The position numbers and the translations under genes are program-made. 64,000 nucleotides of DNA, taken from assembly GCF_022664455.2 (NCBI RefSeq), contig NZ_JAKRKC020000001.1:6267001-6331000 (forward strand), read 5' to 3'. Under the pieces are notes generated by a model that ran no database searches, was not told the DNA's origin, and saw only the letters and a program-made list of their open reading frames with translations. This document shows positions 54,636 to 63,287 of the stretch, piece by piece (within the stretch, counting starts at the first letter, position 1; the number at the start of each line of letters is the position of its first letter). Origin of the DNA: Actinomadura luzonensis. Its GTDB lineage: Bacteria > Actinomycetota > Actinomycetes > Streptosporangiales > Streptosporangiaceae.

Positions 54636-55016
54636 GTGACTGAGACCTCCTTCTACGATGCCGTCGGCGGCGAGGAGACCTTCCGGCGCCTCGTCCACCG
54701 CTTCTACGAAGGGGTCGCCGAAGACCCGGTCCTGCGGCCGCTCTACCCCGAGTCCGACCTCACGGGCGCCGAGGAGCGGCTGCGGGGCTTCCTCGTCCAG
54801 TACTGGGGCGGCCCCAAGACCTACAGCGAGCAGCGCGGCCACCCCCGGCTGCGGATGCGCCACATGCCGTTCGTCATCGGCGAGCCCGAGCGCGACGCCT
54901 GGCTGCGGCACATGCGCGACGCGGTCGACTCCCTCGGCCTGCCGGAGGAGCAGGAGACCCGGCTCTGGGACTATCTGGTCTACGCCGCCCACAGCTTGGT
55001 GAACTCCCCTGCTTGA
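54636..55016 (+). CDS. glbO: Truncated hemoglobin, group II (GlbO)
   Basis: A 126-residue 2-over-2 globin. The start VGGEETFRRLVHRFYEGVAE has the B10 Tyr (Y24). The proximal His is H76 in RLRMRHMPF, and W90 is the probable group II G8 Trp (ERDAWLRHM). Mycobacterial GlbO binds oxygen tightly and is linked to respiration or nitric oxide defence. It is probably leaderless: TAAGCT (54624-54629) lies 6 nt before GTG 54636, and its TAA is the mscS stop. It lies 18 bp before the GH13 gene. Confidence 0.95.
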   Translation: MTETSFYDAVGGEETFRRLVHRFYEGVAEDPVLRPLYPESDLTGAEERLRGFLVQYWGGPKTYSEQRGHPRLRMRHMPFVIGEPERDAWLRHMRDAVDSLGLPEEQETRLWDYLVYAAHSLVNSPA

Positions 55017-55034
55017 TGGGGCATGAGAGGCCAC

Positions 55035-56543
55035 ATGGAGATCCCCTGGTGGCGTGACGCCGTCGTTTACGAGATCTATGTACGCAGCTTCGCCGACGCC
55101 TCGGGAGACGGCGTCGGCGACCTGGCCGGGGTGCGGCAGCGGCTGCCGTACCTGAGCCGGCTGGGGGTGGACGCCGTCTGGCTGACCCCGTTCTACCCCT
55201 CCCCCATGGCCGACGGCGGCTACGACGTCGCCGACTACCGCGACGTCGACCCGCTGTTCGGCTCGCTCGCCGACTTCGACGCGCTGGTCGCCGAGGCGCA
55301 CGAGCTGGGCCTGCGGGTGATCGTGGACATCGTGCCCAACCACAGCTCCGACCGGCATCCCTGGTTCCAGGCCGCGCTGCGGGGCGAGCACCGCGACCGC
55401 TACATCTTCCGCGACACGACCAACAACTGGCAGTCCACCTTCAGCGGCCCGGCCTGGACCCAGGCGCCGGACGGCCAGTACTACCTGCACCTGTTCGCCC
55501 CGGGGCAGCCCGACTTCAACTGGCGCAACCCCGAGGTGCACGAGGAGTTCCTCGACGTGCTGCGCTTCTGGCTGGAGCGCGGGGTCGACGGGTTCCGCAT
55601 CGACGTGGCGATGGGCCTGTACAAGGCGGAGGGCCTGCCCGACGTGGGCGACCAGTCGTTCAAGGCGGCCTCGCCCATCTGGGGGCAGCCCGAGGTGCAC
55701 GGCGTCTACCGCGAGTGGCGGCGGCTGCTCGACGGCTACCCGGGCGAGCGGATGGCCGTGGGCGAGGTCTGGACCGACAGCCCCGAGGACCTCGCCCGCT
55801 ACGTGCGCCCCGACGAGCTGCAGCAGAGCTTCAACTTCGCCTGGCTGCAGGCGCCGTGGTCGCCGACGGCGTTCAAGAAGGTGATCGACGACACGCTGGG
55901 CACGGTGCCGTTCGCGACGTGGGTGCTGTCCAACCACGACGTGGTGCGCCACCGCACCCGCTACGAGACCGCCGACCCGGGCACCGGCCTCGCGCGGGCG
56001 CGGGCGGCGCTGCTGACGATGCTGGCCCTGCCCGGCTCCGCCTACCTCTACCAGGGCGAGGAGCTGGGGCTGCCCGAGGTCGTGGACCTGCCGGCCGAGG
56101 CCAGGCAGGACCCGGTGTTCTTCCAGTCGGAGGGCAAGCTGCCGGGCCGCGACGGCTGCCGGGTGCCGATCCCGTGGACGGTGGACCCGCCCTCGTACGG
56201 GTTCTCGCCCGACGCGGTGGAGCCGTGGCTGCCGCAGCCGCCGTCGTTCGCGGAGCTGAGCGTGGAGAAGCAGGAGGGCGACAGCGACTCGACGCTGGAG
56301 TTCTACCGCCGGGCCCTGGCCACCCGTCGTGACCTGGTCCGAGAGATTCCTTACACCTTGGAGTGGCTGGATTCTCCCGAGGGTGCGCTTTTCTTCACCC
56401 GCGGCGACCTGATCTGCGCGATCAACTGCGGCTTCCGCGCGGTACGCCTGCCCGAGCACGACGCGGTGATCCTGGCGAGCGGCCCGGTCAAGGGCGGCCT
56501 GCTGCCCCCCGACACCGCGGTGTGGCTGCGCCGCGCGTCATGA
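55035..56543 (+). CDS. GH13 alpha-glucosidase
   Basis: A 502-residue GH13 enzyme of the actinobacterial alpha-glucosidase group. The nucleophile is D190 in DGFRIDVAMG, the acid E244 in VGEVWTDSPE, and NHD at 300-302 is the third catalytic site. DIVPNHSSDRHPWF near residue 98 is typical. It has no signal peptide and so hydrolyses intracellular maltose-like sugars. ATG 55035 follows GAGAGG; ATG 55023 is less likely. The last bases overlap the convergent MFS gene by 6 bp. Confidence 0.94.
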   Translation: MEIPWWRDAVVYEIYVRSFADASGDGVGDLAGVRQRLPYLSRLGVDAVWLTPFYPSPMADGGYDVADYRDVDPLFGSLADFDALVAEAHELGLRVIVDIVPNHSSDRHPWFQAALRGEHRDRYIFRDTTNNWQSTFSGPAWTQAPDGQYYLHLFAPGQPDFNWRNPEVHEEFLDVLRFWLERGVDGFRIDVAMGLYKAEGLPDVGDQSFKAASPIWGQPEVHGVYREWRRLLDGYPGERMAVGEVWTDSPEDLARYVRPDELQQSFNFAWLQAPWSPTAFKKVIDDTLGTVPFATWVLSNHDVVRHRTRYETADPGTGLARARAALLTMLALPGSAYLYQGEELGLPEVVDLPAEARQDPVFFQSEGKLPGRDGCRVPIPWTVDPPSYGFSPDAVEPWLPQPPSFAELSVEKQEGDSDSTLEFYRRALATRRDLVREIPYTLEWLDSPEGALFFTRGDLICAINCGFRAVRLPEHDAVILASGPVKGGLLPPDTAVWLRRAS

Positions 56544-57701
56544 CCGCGCCGCCCGCTCCCCCCGCCACGGCACCACCGGCACCGACAGCAGCGTGCAGGC
56601 CAGGCCCACACCGAAGCCCGCCCAGAAGCCGGCGCGTTCCATGAGCACGCCGGCCAGCGGGGTGGCGGCCAGGGAGACGGTGTTCTGCAGGGTGTTGTGG
56701 GTGCCGAGCACCCGGCCGGCCCAGGCGGGCCCGGCCAGCTCGCCCGCGGCGAGGTAGGCGAGGCCGTTGCCGGCCACGGTCGCCACGGCGGCCAGCGCCA
56801 GCATGGCGGGGCCCGGCCAGGTGCGGGTGAAGGTGCCGGCGACCAGCAGGCCCAGCACGACGAGGCTGGCGAAGGTGATCAGCAGCAGGGGCCGCATGCG
56901 CAGCCCGACCCGGTCCGACCAGCGGCCGACGGCGATGCGCACCGCGGCCCCGCCGATCGCCGCCGCGCCGAACAGCCGGCCCGCGTCCACGGCGTCCCAC
57001 CGGTAGAGCTCGACCAGGCAGGTCACGCCGTACGTGCTGACCACGATCTGGGGCACCACGTGCAGCGCGCTGGTGGCGTGCACCCGCCAGAGCGCGCGCT
57101 GCCGGTACGGCGAGCCGTCCTGCGCCGGGCCCTGCCCGGCGAGCCCGTGCGGCGGCTCGGCCAGGAACAGCGCGGCGAGCACCGCGGCCAGCAGGCTCAC
57201 GCCCGCGCAGACGAGCAGCACCCCGGGCAGGCCGTGGGCCCGCGCGACCGGCGGCAGCACGAACGCGCCCACCGCCATGCCCAGCGTGAAGGAGACCTGC
57301 CGCAGGCCCATGGCGACCCCGCGCTCGGGCGGCCGGAACCAGCGCAGCACGATCCGCCCGCCGCCCACCATGGCCGCCGAGCCGGCCGCGCCGGCCAGCG
57401 CGAGCAGCGCGACCACCGCCCAGGCCCGCTCGACGAAGGCCACGGCGGCGAACAGCACGGCCGCCAGGCCGACGCCGGTGCCGAGGATCACCCGCTCGCC
57501 GTGCCGGTCGGCCAGCGCGCCCCACCCGACGAGCGCCGCCAGGATGCCGAAGGCCGGAGCGTTGGCGATGACGCCGGCCACCGGCAGCGAGACCCCGAAG
57601 TGGCGCTGGATCTCCGGCATGACCAGGGGTAAGCCGAACAGCCCGAGGGTCACGCCGGCGTGCGCGTTGACGCCCAGGGCCAGCATCCACCAGCGTCTCA
57701 T
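56538..57701 (-). CDS. MFS transporter
   Basis: A 387-residue major facilitator protein with about 12 hydrophobic helices, the A-motif GWGALADRHGERV after helix 2 and an RWSDRVGLRMRP loop in the second half. Its layout resembles oxalate/formate or nitrate-type antiporters, but the substrate is unknown. ATG 57701 lies 10 bp after the thioesterase stop in the same orientation, so the two may be cotranscribed. It converges on the alpha-glucosidase gene. Confidence 0.9.
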   Translation of the reverse strand: MRRWWMLALGVNAHAGVTLGLFGLPLVMPEIQRHFGVSLPVAGVIANAPAFGILAALVGWGALADRHGERVILGTGVGLAAVLFAAVAFVERAWAVVALLALAGAAGSAAMVGGGRIVLRWFRPPERGVAMGLRQVSFTLGMAVGAFVLPPVARAHGLPGVLLVCAGVSLLAAVLAALFLAEPPHGLAGQGPAQDGSPYRQRALWRVHATSALHVVPQIVVSTYGVTCLVELYRWDAVDAGRLFGAAAIGGAAVRIAVGRWSDRVGLRMRPLLLITFASLVVLGLLVAGTFTRTWPGPAMLALAAVATVAGNGLAYLAAGELAGPAWAGRVLGTHNTLQNTVSLAATPLAGVLMERAGFWAGFGVGLACTLLSVPVVPWRGERAARS

Positions 57702-57711
57702 CGCGCCCGCT

Positions 57712-58131
57712 TCAGCCCGAGAAGCGTTTCAGGTAGGCCAGTTCGTCCTCGCCGAGCCGGCGCGGCGCGGCCCGCTCGACGTCGTAGGCGGCGATCACCG
57801 AGGAGGCCGTCACGTAGAGCTCGGCGTCGTCGCGGATCTCGTAGCGCAGCCGGAATCGCACGGCCCTGACCTCCTCGACCCACGTCTCCACGCGCACCGG
57901 GTCGGGCCGGAAGCCGAGCGGGCGGCGGTAGTCGACCTCGTGCCGGGTGACGACCAGGCCGCCGAACGGCTGCTCCCCCGCCTTGTGCAGGTCGATGGCG
58001 AACATGGCGAAGCGGGCGTCCTCCAGGTAGTCGAGGAAGCGGACGTTGTTCACGTGCCCCTGGGAGTCGACGTCGCCGAAGCGCACCATGCGGAGGTGGA
58101 CGTGCCGTCGGGGACCGTTGCGTTCAACCAC
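57712..58131 (-). CDS. Acyl-CoA thioesterase (hot-dog fold, 4HBT)
   Basis: A 139-residue 4HBT-type thioesterase. The active-site segment is FGDVDSQGHVNNVRFLDYLE (31-50 approximately). It hydrolyses acyl-CoA; the chain length is unknown. GTG 58131 is preceded by TACGGT at 6 nt, the leaderless pattern, and I prefer it over ATG 58089. It lies 23 bp after the DHA2 exporter gene, in the same orientation. Confidence 0.88.
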   Translation of the reverse strand: MVERNGPRRHVHLRMVRFGDVDSQGHVNNVRFLDYLEDARFAMFAIDLHKAGEQPFGGLVVTRHEVDYRRPLGFRPDPVRVETWVEEVRAVRFRLRYEIRDDAELYVTASSVIAAYDVERAAPRRLGEDELAYLKRFSG

Positions 58132-58154
58132 CTGGCCACCGTACCGGGTCCCGG

Positions 58155-59591
58155 TCAGGCCGCCCTGCGCCGGGCCAGGCAGGCCAGCACGGTCAGCACC
58201 GAGATCGCGGCCATGGTGCCGAGGGCGTAGCGGTAGCCGGTGACGAGCTGCCCGACCGCGTCGGCCGAGAGCCGGGCCAGCGTGCCGGCGAAGACCTGCT
58301 GGTGCAGGGCGGCCGGGAGCGGGGCGGTGATGACCGACAGGACCAGGCCGGTGCCGACGACGTTGCCGGTGTTCTGGAGCATGAGGCGCATGGCGTTGAC
58401 GATGCCGAGCCGGTCGGAGGGCAGGCCGTCGAGGATGGCGGTGGTGTTGGACGGCAGGAACACGCCGGAGCCGAGCCCGATGAGCACCAGTCCGGCCGCC
58501 ATGGCCGGGTAGGGGGCGTCGGTGGAGACCACGGTCAGCATGACCAGCAGCCCGCACGTGGTGGTCGCGGCCCCGCCGACGGCCAGCGTGCGCGCGCTGA
58601 GCAGGCGTTGCAGGAAGCCGGAGACGACGGAGGCGGTCATCGCGGCGATCGCCAGCGGCAGCACCTTGAGCCCGGCCCGCACGGGGTCGTCGCCGTGCAC
58701 GGCCTGGAAGTAGAGCGCGACCAGGAACACCATGCCCATGCGGGCGACCGCGTTGAGGAACGAGGCGAGCGTCCCGAAGGCGAAGGCCCGGTCGCGGAAC
58801 AGCCCGAGGTCCACCACGGGGTGGGCGGCCCGGCGCTCCCGGGCCAGGAAGAGCGGCAGCCCGGCGGCGAAGGCCACCAGCCCCGCCACCACGACCGGGT
58901 GGTTCCAGCCGAGCCGGGTGAACTCCGACAGGGCGAGCAGCAGCCCGCCGAGCGTGACCAGCACGAGCAGGCTGCCGGGCAGGTCGAGGCCGCTCTCGCG
59001 GCGGCCGGGGGCGGGCCTGCGCAGCACGAGCGCGCCCCAGACCAGGCAGATCGCGCCGATCGGCACATTGAACCAGAACACCCAGCGCCAGCCGAGGGTC
59101 TCGGCCAGGAAGCCGCCGAGCGTCGGCCCGATCAGCCCGGCGATGGAGAACGAGGCGATGTAGACGCCCATGCCCTCCCCCAGCCGCTCGCGCGGGAAGG
59201 CGTCGCTGACCAGCGCGGCGCTGTTGGTGAGCAGCATGGCGGCGCCGGCGGCCTGCACGACCCGCAGCGCCACGATGACCCAGGCGTTGGGGGCCATCCC
59301 GGCGAGGAGCGCGGCGACGGTGTAGGTGCCCAGCCCGAGCAGGTACATCCGGCGCCTGCCGAACATGTCGGCCAGCCGCCCCAATACCACCATGAGGACG
59401 GTCGTGGTCAACTGGAAGCCCAGGAGGATCCAGCCCGCGGCCGTGGCGTCGGCTCCGGTGTGCCGGGCGATCTCGGGCAGCGCGACGTTCATCGAGCTGC
59501 CGCCGAGACCGGTCAGCACGCTGGCGAGGCTCACGACCGACAACGTTCGCCAGGCCTGGCCCATGGAGGTGGTGGGGGTCGTGAGCGTCAA
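58155..59591 (-). CDS. DHA2-type MFS drug exporter (14 helices)
   Basis: A 478-residue exporter of the DHA2 family. The proton-coupled motif is LGRLADMFGRRRMYLLGLG, and motif C is AGLIGPTLGGFLAETLGWRW, with 14 expected helices. The substrate is unknown. The start is TTG 59591. The divergent region to the SDR gene contains TTCTAG/CTAGAA half-sites (59605-59625), like those near the TetR gene at 61402. It may thus export a metabolite of that pathway. Confidence 0.92.
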   Translation of the reverse strand: MTLTTPTTSMGQAWRTLSVVSLASVLTGLGGSSMNVALPEIARHTGADATAAGWILLGFQLTTTVLMVVLGRLADMFGRRRMYLLGLGTYTVAALLAGMAPNAWVIVALRVVQAAGAAMLLTNSAALVSDAFPRERLGEGMGVYIASFSIAGLIGPTLGGFLAETLGWRWVFWFNVPIGAICLVWGALVLRRPAPGRRESGLDLPGSLLVLVTLGGLLLALSEFTRLGWNHPVVVAGLVAFAAGLPLFLARERRAAHPVVDLGLFRDRAFAFGTLASFLNAVARMGMVFLVALYFQAVHGDDPVRAGLKVLPLAIAAMTASVVSGFLQRLLSARTLAVGGAATTTCGLLVMLTVVSTDAPYPAMAAGLVLIGLGSGVFLPSNTTAILDGLPSDRLGIVNAMRLMLQNTGNVVGTGLVLSVITAPLPAALHQQVFAGTLARLSADAVGQLVTGYRYALGTMAAISVLTVLACLARRRAA

Positions 59592-59604
59592 GAGACCCTG
59601 TCCT

Positions 59605-59625
59605 TTCTAGATTTTAATACTAGAA
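59605..59625. promoter_or_regulatory. TetR operator candidate, TTCTAG-N9-CTAGAA
   Basis: TTCTAG (59605-59610) and CTAGAA (59620-59625) are inverted halves in the divergent gap between the exporter and the SDR gene. The same half-sites recur at 62037-62046 and 62096-62109 around the TetR start. Confidence 0.7.
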
Positions 59626-59666
59626 TCCAGTTCGCATCGTCAGCCGGTCAAGGATCGAGGTGTCGG

Positions 59667-60566
59667 ATGAGCGGGATAGTCGACGGCCGCGTGGTCATCG
59701 TCACGGGCGGAGCGCGGGGCATCGGGCGAGGTCACGCGCTCGAGTTCGCCCGGCAGGGCGCGAAGGTGGTGGTCAACGACCTGGGCGCGGAGGTGGACGG
59801 CACCGGCTCCTCCGGTGCCGCGGCCGAGGTGGTGGCCGAGATCGAGGCCATGGGCGGCCAGGCGATCGTCAACGGCGAGGACGTCTCCGACTTCGAGGGC
59901 GCAGAACGCCTCGTGCGGGCCGCGATCGAGCACTTCGGCGACCTGCACGTGCTGGTCAACAACGCGGGCATCCTGCGCGACCGCATGCTGGTCAACATGA
60001 CCGCCGAGGAATGGGACGCGGTCATCAGGGTGCACCTGCGGGGAACGTTCGCGCCGCTGCGCCATGCCGCCGCCTACTGGCGGAACAAGGCCAAGGCGGG
60101 CGAACCGGTGGATGCCCGGATCATCAACACGACCTCGTCCTCCGGCATCTACGGTAACCCGGGACAGGGCAACTACGGCGCGGCCAAGGCCGGCATCGCG
60201 GGCCTGACCGTCATCGCGGCCAGGGAGCTGGAGCGTTACGGCGTCACCGTCAACGCCGTCGCCCCCGCCGCCCTGACCCGCATGACGGAGAACCTCATCC
60301 CGGCCGGCGTCAAGGGCGCCGACCCCGACGACATCGCGCCGCTGGTGGTCTGGCTGGCCAGCGCCGAGGCGCGCGGCATCACCGGCCGGGTCTTCAACGT
60401 GCGCGGCGGCGCGATCAGCGTGGCCGAGGGCTGGCACGCCGGCCCCGGCGTGGACAAGGGCTCGCGGTGGGACCCGGCCGAGCTGGGCGCGGTCATCCCC
60501 GCCCTGGTCGACAAGGCCGCGCCGAACGCCCTCACCAACGGCCGCATACCGGGACGGGAGGACTGA
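59667..60566 (+). CDS. (3R)-hydroxyacyl-CoA dehydrogenase-like SDR
   Basis: A 299-residue SDR of the peroxisomal multifunctional-enzyme type. The cofactor loop is TGGARGIG (13-20), NDLGAEVDGTGSSG is the typical insertion, and the catalytic motifs are SSSG and YGAAK. Such enzymes oxidise 3-hydroxyacyl-CoA in beta-oxidation of fatty acids or steroid side chains. ATG 59667 follows GAGGTG. It lies 2 bp before the MaoC gene, so both probably form an operon performing consecutive steps. Confidence 0.92.
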   Translation: MSGIVDGRVVIVTGGARGIGRGHALEFARQGAKVVVNDLGAEVDGTGSSGAAAEVVAEIEAMGGQAIVNGEDVSDFEGAERLVRAAIEHFGDLHVLVNNAGILRDRMLVNMTAEEWDAVIRVHLRGTFAPLRHAAAYWRNKAKAGEPVDARIINTTSSSGIYGNPGQGNYGAAKAGIAGLTVIAARELERYGVTVNAVAPAALTRMTENLIPAGVKGADPDDIAPLVVWLASAEARGITGRVFNVRGGAISVAEGWHAGPGVDKGSRWDPAELGAVIPALVDKAAPNALTNGRIPGRED

Positions 60567-60568
60567 CC

Positions 60569-61393
60569 ATGGGGCTCGACCACGGCGTCGTCGGCCACGA
60601 GGGGCCGGCGTACGAGCACACCTGGACCGCCAAGGACACCATGCTGTACGCGCTCGGCGTCGGCGCGGGCACCTCGGAGCTGGAGTTCACCACCGAGAAG
60701 GGGCAGCGGGTGCTGCCCACGTTCGCGGTGCTGGCCGCGCAGTCGCCGGGGCGGCGGCTCGGCGACTTCGACCGGGCCATGCTGGTGCACGCCGAGCAGG
60801 CGTTCGAGCTGTTCCGCGAGCTGCCGGCGGCCGGCGGGGTGCGCACCTCCAGCACGGTCACCGGCATCTACGACAAGGGCTCCGGCGCGCTCGTCACCTC
60901 CGAGGCGCGGGCGGTGGACCTGCGGACCGGCGAGCCCGTGATCGTCAGCAGGAGCGCGGTGTTCATCAGGGGCGAGGGCGGCTTCGGCGGCGAGCGCGGG
61001 CCGCGCGACGACTGGGCGCTGCCCGACCGGGCCCCCGACCACAAGATCACCTACGCGACGCGGCCCGAGCAGGCGCTGATCTACCGCCTGTCCGGCGACT
61101 ACAACCCGCTGCACAGCGATCCGGAGTTCGCCGGGCGGGCGGGCTTCGACCGGCCGATCCTGCACGGGCTGTGCACGTACGGGGTGACCGGGCGGGCGCT
61201 GCTGCACGTGCTGGCGGGCTCGGACCCGTCGCGGTTCAAGGCGATGTCGGGCCGCTTCACCAGCCCGGTCTTCCCCGGCGAGTCGCTGACCGTGTCGATC
61301 TGGGCGGACGGGCCCGAGGTGCTGTTCAGGACGGCGAAGGACGACGGGACGGTGGTGATCGACCGCGGCCGGGCCACGATCACGCCGGGCTGA
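60569..61393 (+). CDS. MaoC-family enoyl-CoA hydratase 2
   Basis: A 274-residue double hot-dog hydratase. The hydratase 2 motif SGDYNPLHSDPEFA, near residue 170, holds the catalytic Asp and His, and FDRPILHGLCTYG follows. The N-terminal half is the degenerate domain that shapes the tunnel. It adds water to trans-2-enoyl-CoA to make (3R)-hydroxyacyl-CoA, the substrate of the SDR that lies 2 bp upstream. Together they make a two-gene beta-oxidation unit. Confidence 0.94.
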   Translation: MGLDHGVVGHEGPAYEHTWTAKDTMLYALGVGAGTSELEFTTEKGQRVLPTFAVLAAQSPGRRLGDFDRAMLVHAEQAFELFRELPAAGGVRTSSTVTGIYDKGSGALVTSEARAVDLRTGEPVIVSRSAVFIRGEGGFGGERGPRDDWALPDRAPDHKITYATRPEQALIYRLSGDYNPLHSDPEFAGRAGFDRPILHGLCTYGVTGRALLHVLAGSDPSRFKAMSGRFTSPVFPGESLTVSIWADGPEVLFRTAKDDGTVVIDRGRATITPG

Positions 61394-61401
61394 GGCCGGG
61401 C

Positions 61402-62022
61402 TCAGCCCTCGTCGAGCACCTTCAGGGGGTCGAGGCGGCGGATCAGCGTCATCGCCGCCTCGATGACCTCCTGGGCCTCCTCCTCGGTGTCGGAGGTGGC
61501 GACCTCGCGGGCCGCCTCGCCGATGATGCTGGTCAGCACGGCCACGGTGAAGCGGTCGAGCGGGTCGCCTCCGGCGCCGAGCAGGACGGCGTTCTGGCGT
61601 ACCCACTCGCGGCCCCGGGTGCGGCGGATCAGCTCGAAGCCCGGCGGCCCGTCGCCGTCGATGAACAGGCGGACGAGGTCGCGGCGCTCCCAGGCGCCGG
61701 CGAGGTAGGCGCGGGCCCCGGCGATCAGCAGCTCGACCGGGTCGCTCACGCCCTCCTTCTTGGCCTTGGAGACGCTGGAGGCGGCGGCCTGCTCGTGGGC
61801 CGCCTGGTGGTCCTCGTACAGGGCGAGGAACAGCTCGGTCTTGCCGCCGAAGTGGTGGTAGAGGCTGCCGACGCTGGAGCCGGCGCGGGCCACCACCTCC
61901 GAGACGTTGGCCTCGGCGAAGCCGTGCTCGCTGAAGACCTCGCGCGCCGCCTGGAGCATGCTCTTGCGGGTCTGCGCGGTGCGGCTCCACTCCCACGAGG
62001 ACTTGCGTGCCATGCGTGCCAT
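61402..62022 (-). CDS. TetR repressor of the acyl-CoA cluster
   Basis: A 206-residue TetR protein with the helix-turn-helix at about 17-62 (MLQAAREVFSEHGFAEANVS, GSSVGSLYHHFGGKTEL) and a C-terminal ligand domain. ATG 62022 follows AGGAG; a second ATG is three codons on. Its own promoter and that of the acyl-CoA dehydrogenase share TTCTAGAA palindromes. The most likely ligand is an acyl-CoA intermediate, as for FadR-like TetR proteins. Confidence 0.93.
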   Translation of the reverse strand: MARMARKSSWEWSRTAQTRKSMLQAAREVFSEHGFAEANVSEVVARAGSSVGSLYHHFGGKTELFLALYEDHQAAHEQAAASSVSKAKKEGVSDPVELLIAGARAYLAGAWERRDLVRLFIDGDGPPGFELIRRTRGREWVRQNAVLLGAGGDPLDRFTVAVLTSIIGEAAREVATSDTEEEAQEVIEAAMTLIRRLDPLKVLDEG

Positions 62023-62036
62023 CGTATCGCTCCTAA

Positions 62037-62109
62037 ATTCTAGAATCTGATTCTTGACACCGGCCGCTCGCGCCTAGAATGTATTCCTAGAGAAAGATTC
62101 TAGAAATTT
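62037..62109. promoter_or_regulatory. TetR-acyl-CoA dehydrogenase divergent promoter with operators
   Basis: ATTCTAGAAT is a perfect palindrome at 62037-62046, and a near-copy in inverse orientation, GATTCTAGAAATTT, is at 62096-62109. Between them lies the dehydrogenase promoter: TTGACA (62054-62059), TAGAAT (62075-62080), with CTAGAAT-GT-ATTCCTAG (62074-62090) overlapping the -10. This is a strong repressor layout. Confidence 0.8.
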
Positions 62110-62128
62110 CCGCAGGCAGGAGGCGGCC

Positions 62129-63283
62129 GTGGACTTCTCGCTCACCCCCGAGGAACGGCAGATCCGCGACACCGTACGGTCCTTCATCGAGAAGGAGGTC
62201 ATGCCGCTGGAGCCCGAGGTGCTGCGCAACGAGCGCGAGGGCCGGCCGGGGCTCGACCGCGACACGCTGCGCGACCTGCGGGCCAAGGCCAGGAAGTCGG
62301 GCTTCTGGGGCATCAACACGCCCGAGGAGTACGGCGGAGCCGCCCTCGGCCCGATCATGTCCGCCATCATCGCCATGGAGGTCGGGCGCACCTTCGTCCC
62401 GTTCAGCTTCGGCGGCAGCGCCGACAACATTCTCTACGCCGGCACCGAGGAGCAGAAGCGCCGCTACCTGCTGCCCACCATCGAGGGCGAGCGCCGCTCC
62501 TGCTTCGCGATCACCGAGCCGGGCGCCGGCTCCGACGCCCGCAACATCCGCACCAAGGCCGTCCGCGACGGCAGCGAGTGGATCATCAACGGCGAGAAGA
62601 CCTTCATCACCAACGGCAGCGAGGCCGACTTCGTCATGGTCTTCGCGGTGGCCGAGGAGCACGGCGTCACCTGCTTCCTGGTGGACCGGGACATGGGCTG
62701 GAAGTCCGAGCCGATCCCGACCATGGGCGAGTGGGGCCCGGCGTCGCTGGTGTTCCAGGACGTCCGGGTGCCGGAGGAGAACATCCTCGGCGAGCTCGGC
62801 AAGGGCTTCGAGCTGGCCATGCAGTGGATCGGCCAGGGCCGCTACATGATCCCCGCCCGGGCGATCGGCTCGGCCGAGCGCATGCTGCAGATGGCCGTCG
62901 ACTACTCCAGGATCCGCAAGTCGATGGGGCAGACGATCTCGGAGTACCAGGCCATCCAGTGGATGATCGCCGACTCCCAGGTGGAGATCGAGGCGGCCAA
63001 GTGGCTGACGCTGTACGCGGCCTGGCGGGTGCAGGAGGGCATGGACGCCCGCCACGCCTCCTCCATCGCCAAGCTCAACGGCGCCGTCATGGCCAACCAG
63101 GTCGTCGACCGGGTGCTCCAGATCCACGGGGGTATGGGCTACACCAAGGAGCTGCCGATCGAGCGGTGGTACCGCGAGCTGCGCCTGCTGCGCATCTTCG
63201 AGGGCACCGACGAGATCCAGCGGCGTACCATCGCCCGCAACCTGATCAAGGGGCACGCGCGGCTCGGTCTCATCGGGGAGTGA
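62129..63283 (+). CDS. Acyl-CoA dehydrogenase
   Basis: A 384-residue FAD enzyme that oxidises acyl-CoA to trans-2-enoyl-CoA. Typical segments are FAITEPGAGSDARNIRT (the FAD/substrate loop), FITNGSEAD, and YTKELPIERWYRELRLLRIF followed by EGTDEIQRRTIARNL. GTG 62129 follows AGGAGG. It is the first gene of a unit with the acyl-CoA synthetase (4 bp gap) and is controlled by the TetR palindromes. Confidence 0.95.
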   Translation: MDFSLTPEERQIRDTVRSFIEKEVMPLEPEVLRNEREGRPGLDRDTLRDLRAKARKSGFWGINTPEEYGGAALGPIMSAIIAMEVGRTFVPFSFGGSADNILYAGTEEQKRRYLLPTIEGERRSCFAITEPGAGSDARNIRTKAVRDGSEWIINGEKTFITNGSEADFVMVFAVAEEHGVTCFLVDRDMGWKSEPIPTMGEWGPASLVFQDVRVPEENILGELGKGFELAMQWIGQGRYMIPARAIGSAERMLQMAVDYSRIRKSMGQTISEYQAIQWMIADSQVEIEAAKWLTLYAAWRVQEGMDARHASSIAKLNGAVMANQVVDRVLQIHGGMGYTKELPIERWYRELRLLRIFEGTDEIQRRTIARNLIKGHARLGLIGE

Positions 63284-63287
63284 TCGC

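Noticed and set aside
53664..56459. A 931-codon open frame antisense to mscS, glbO and the alpha-glucosidase.
   Set aside because: It is the antisense shadow of GC-rich third positions; the protein has no domain and a Val/Gly/Arg-biased composition.
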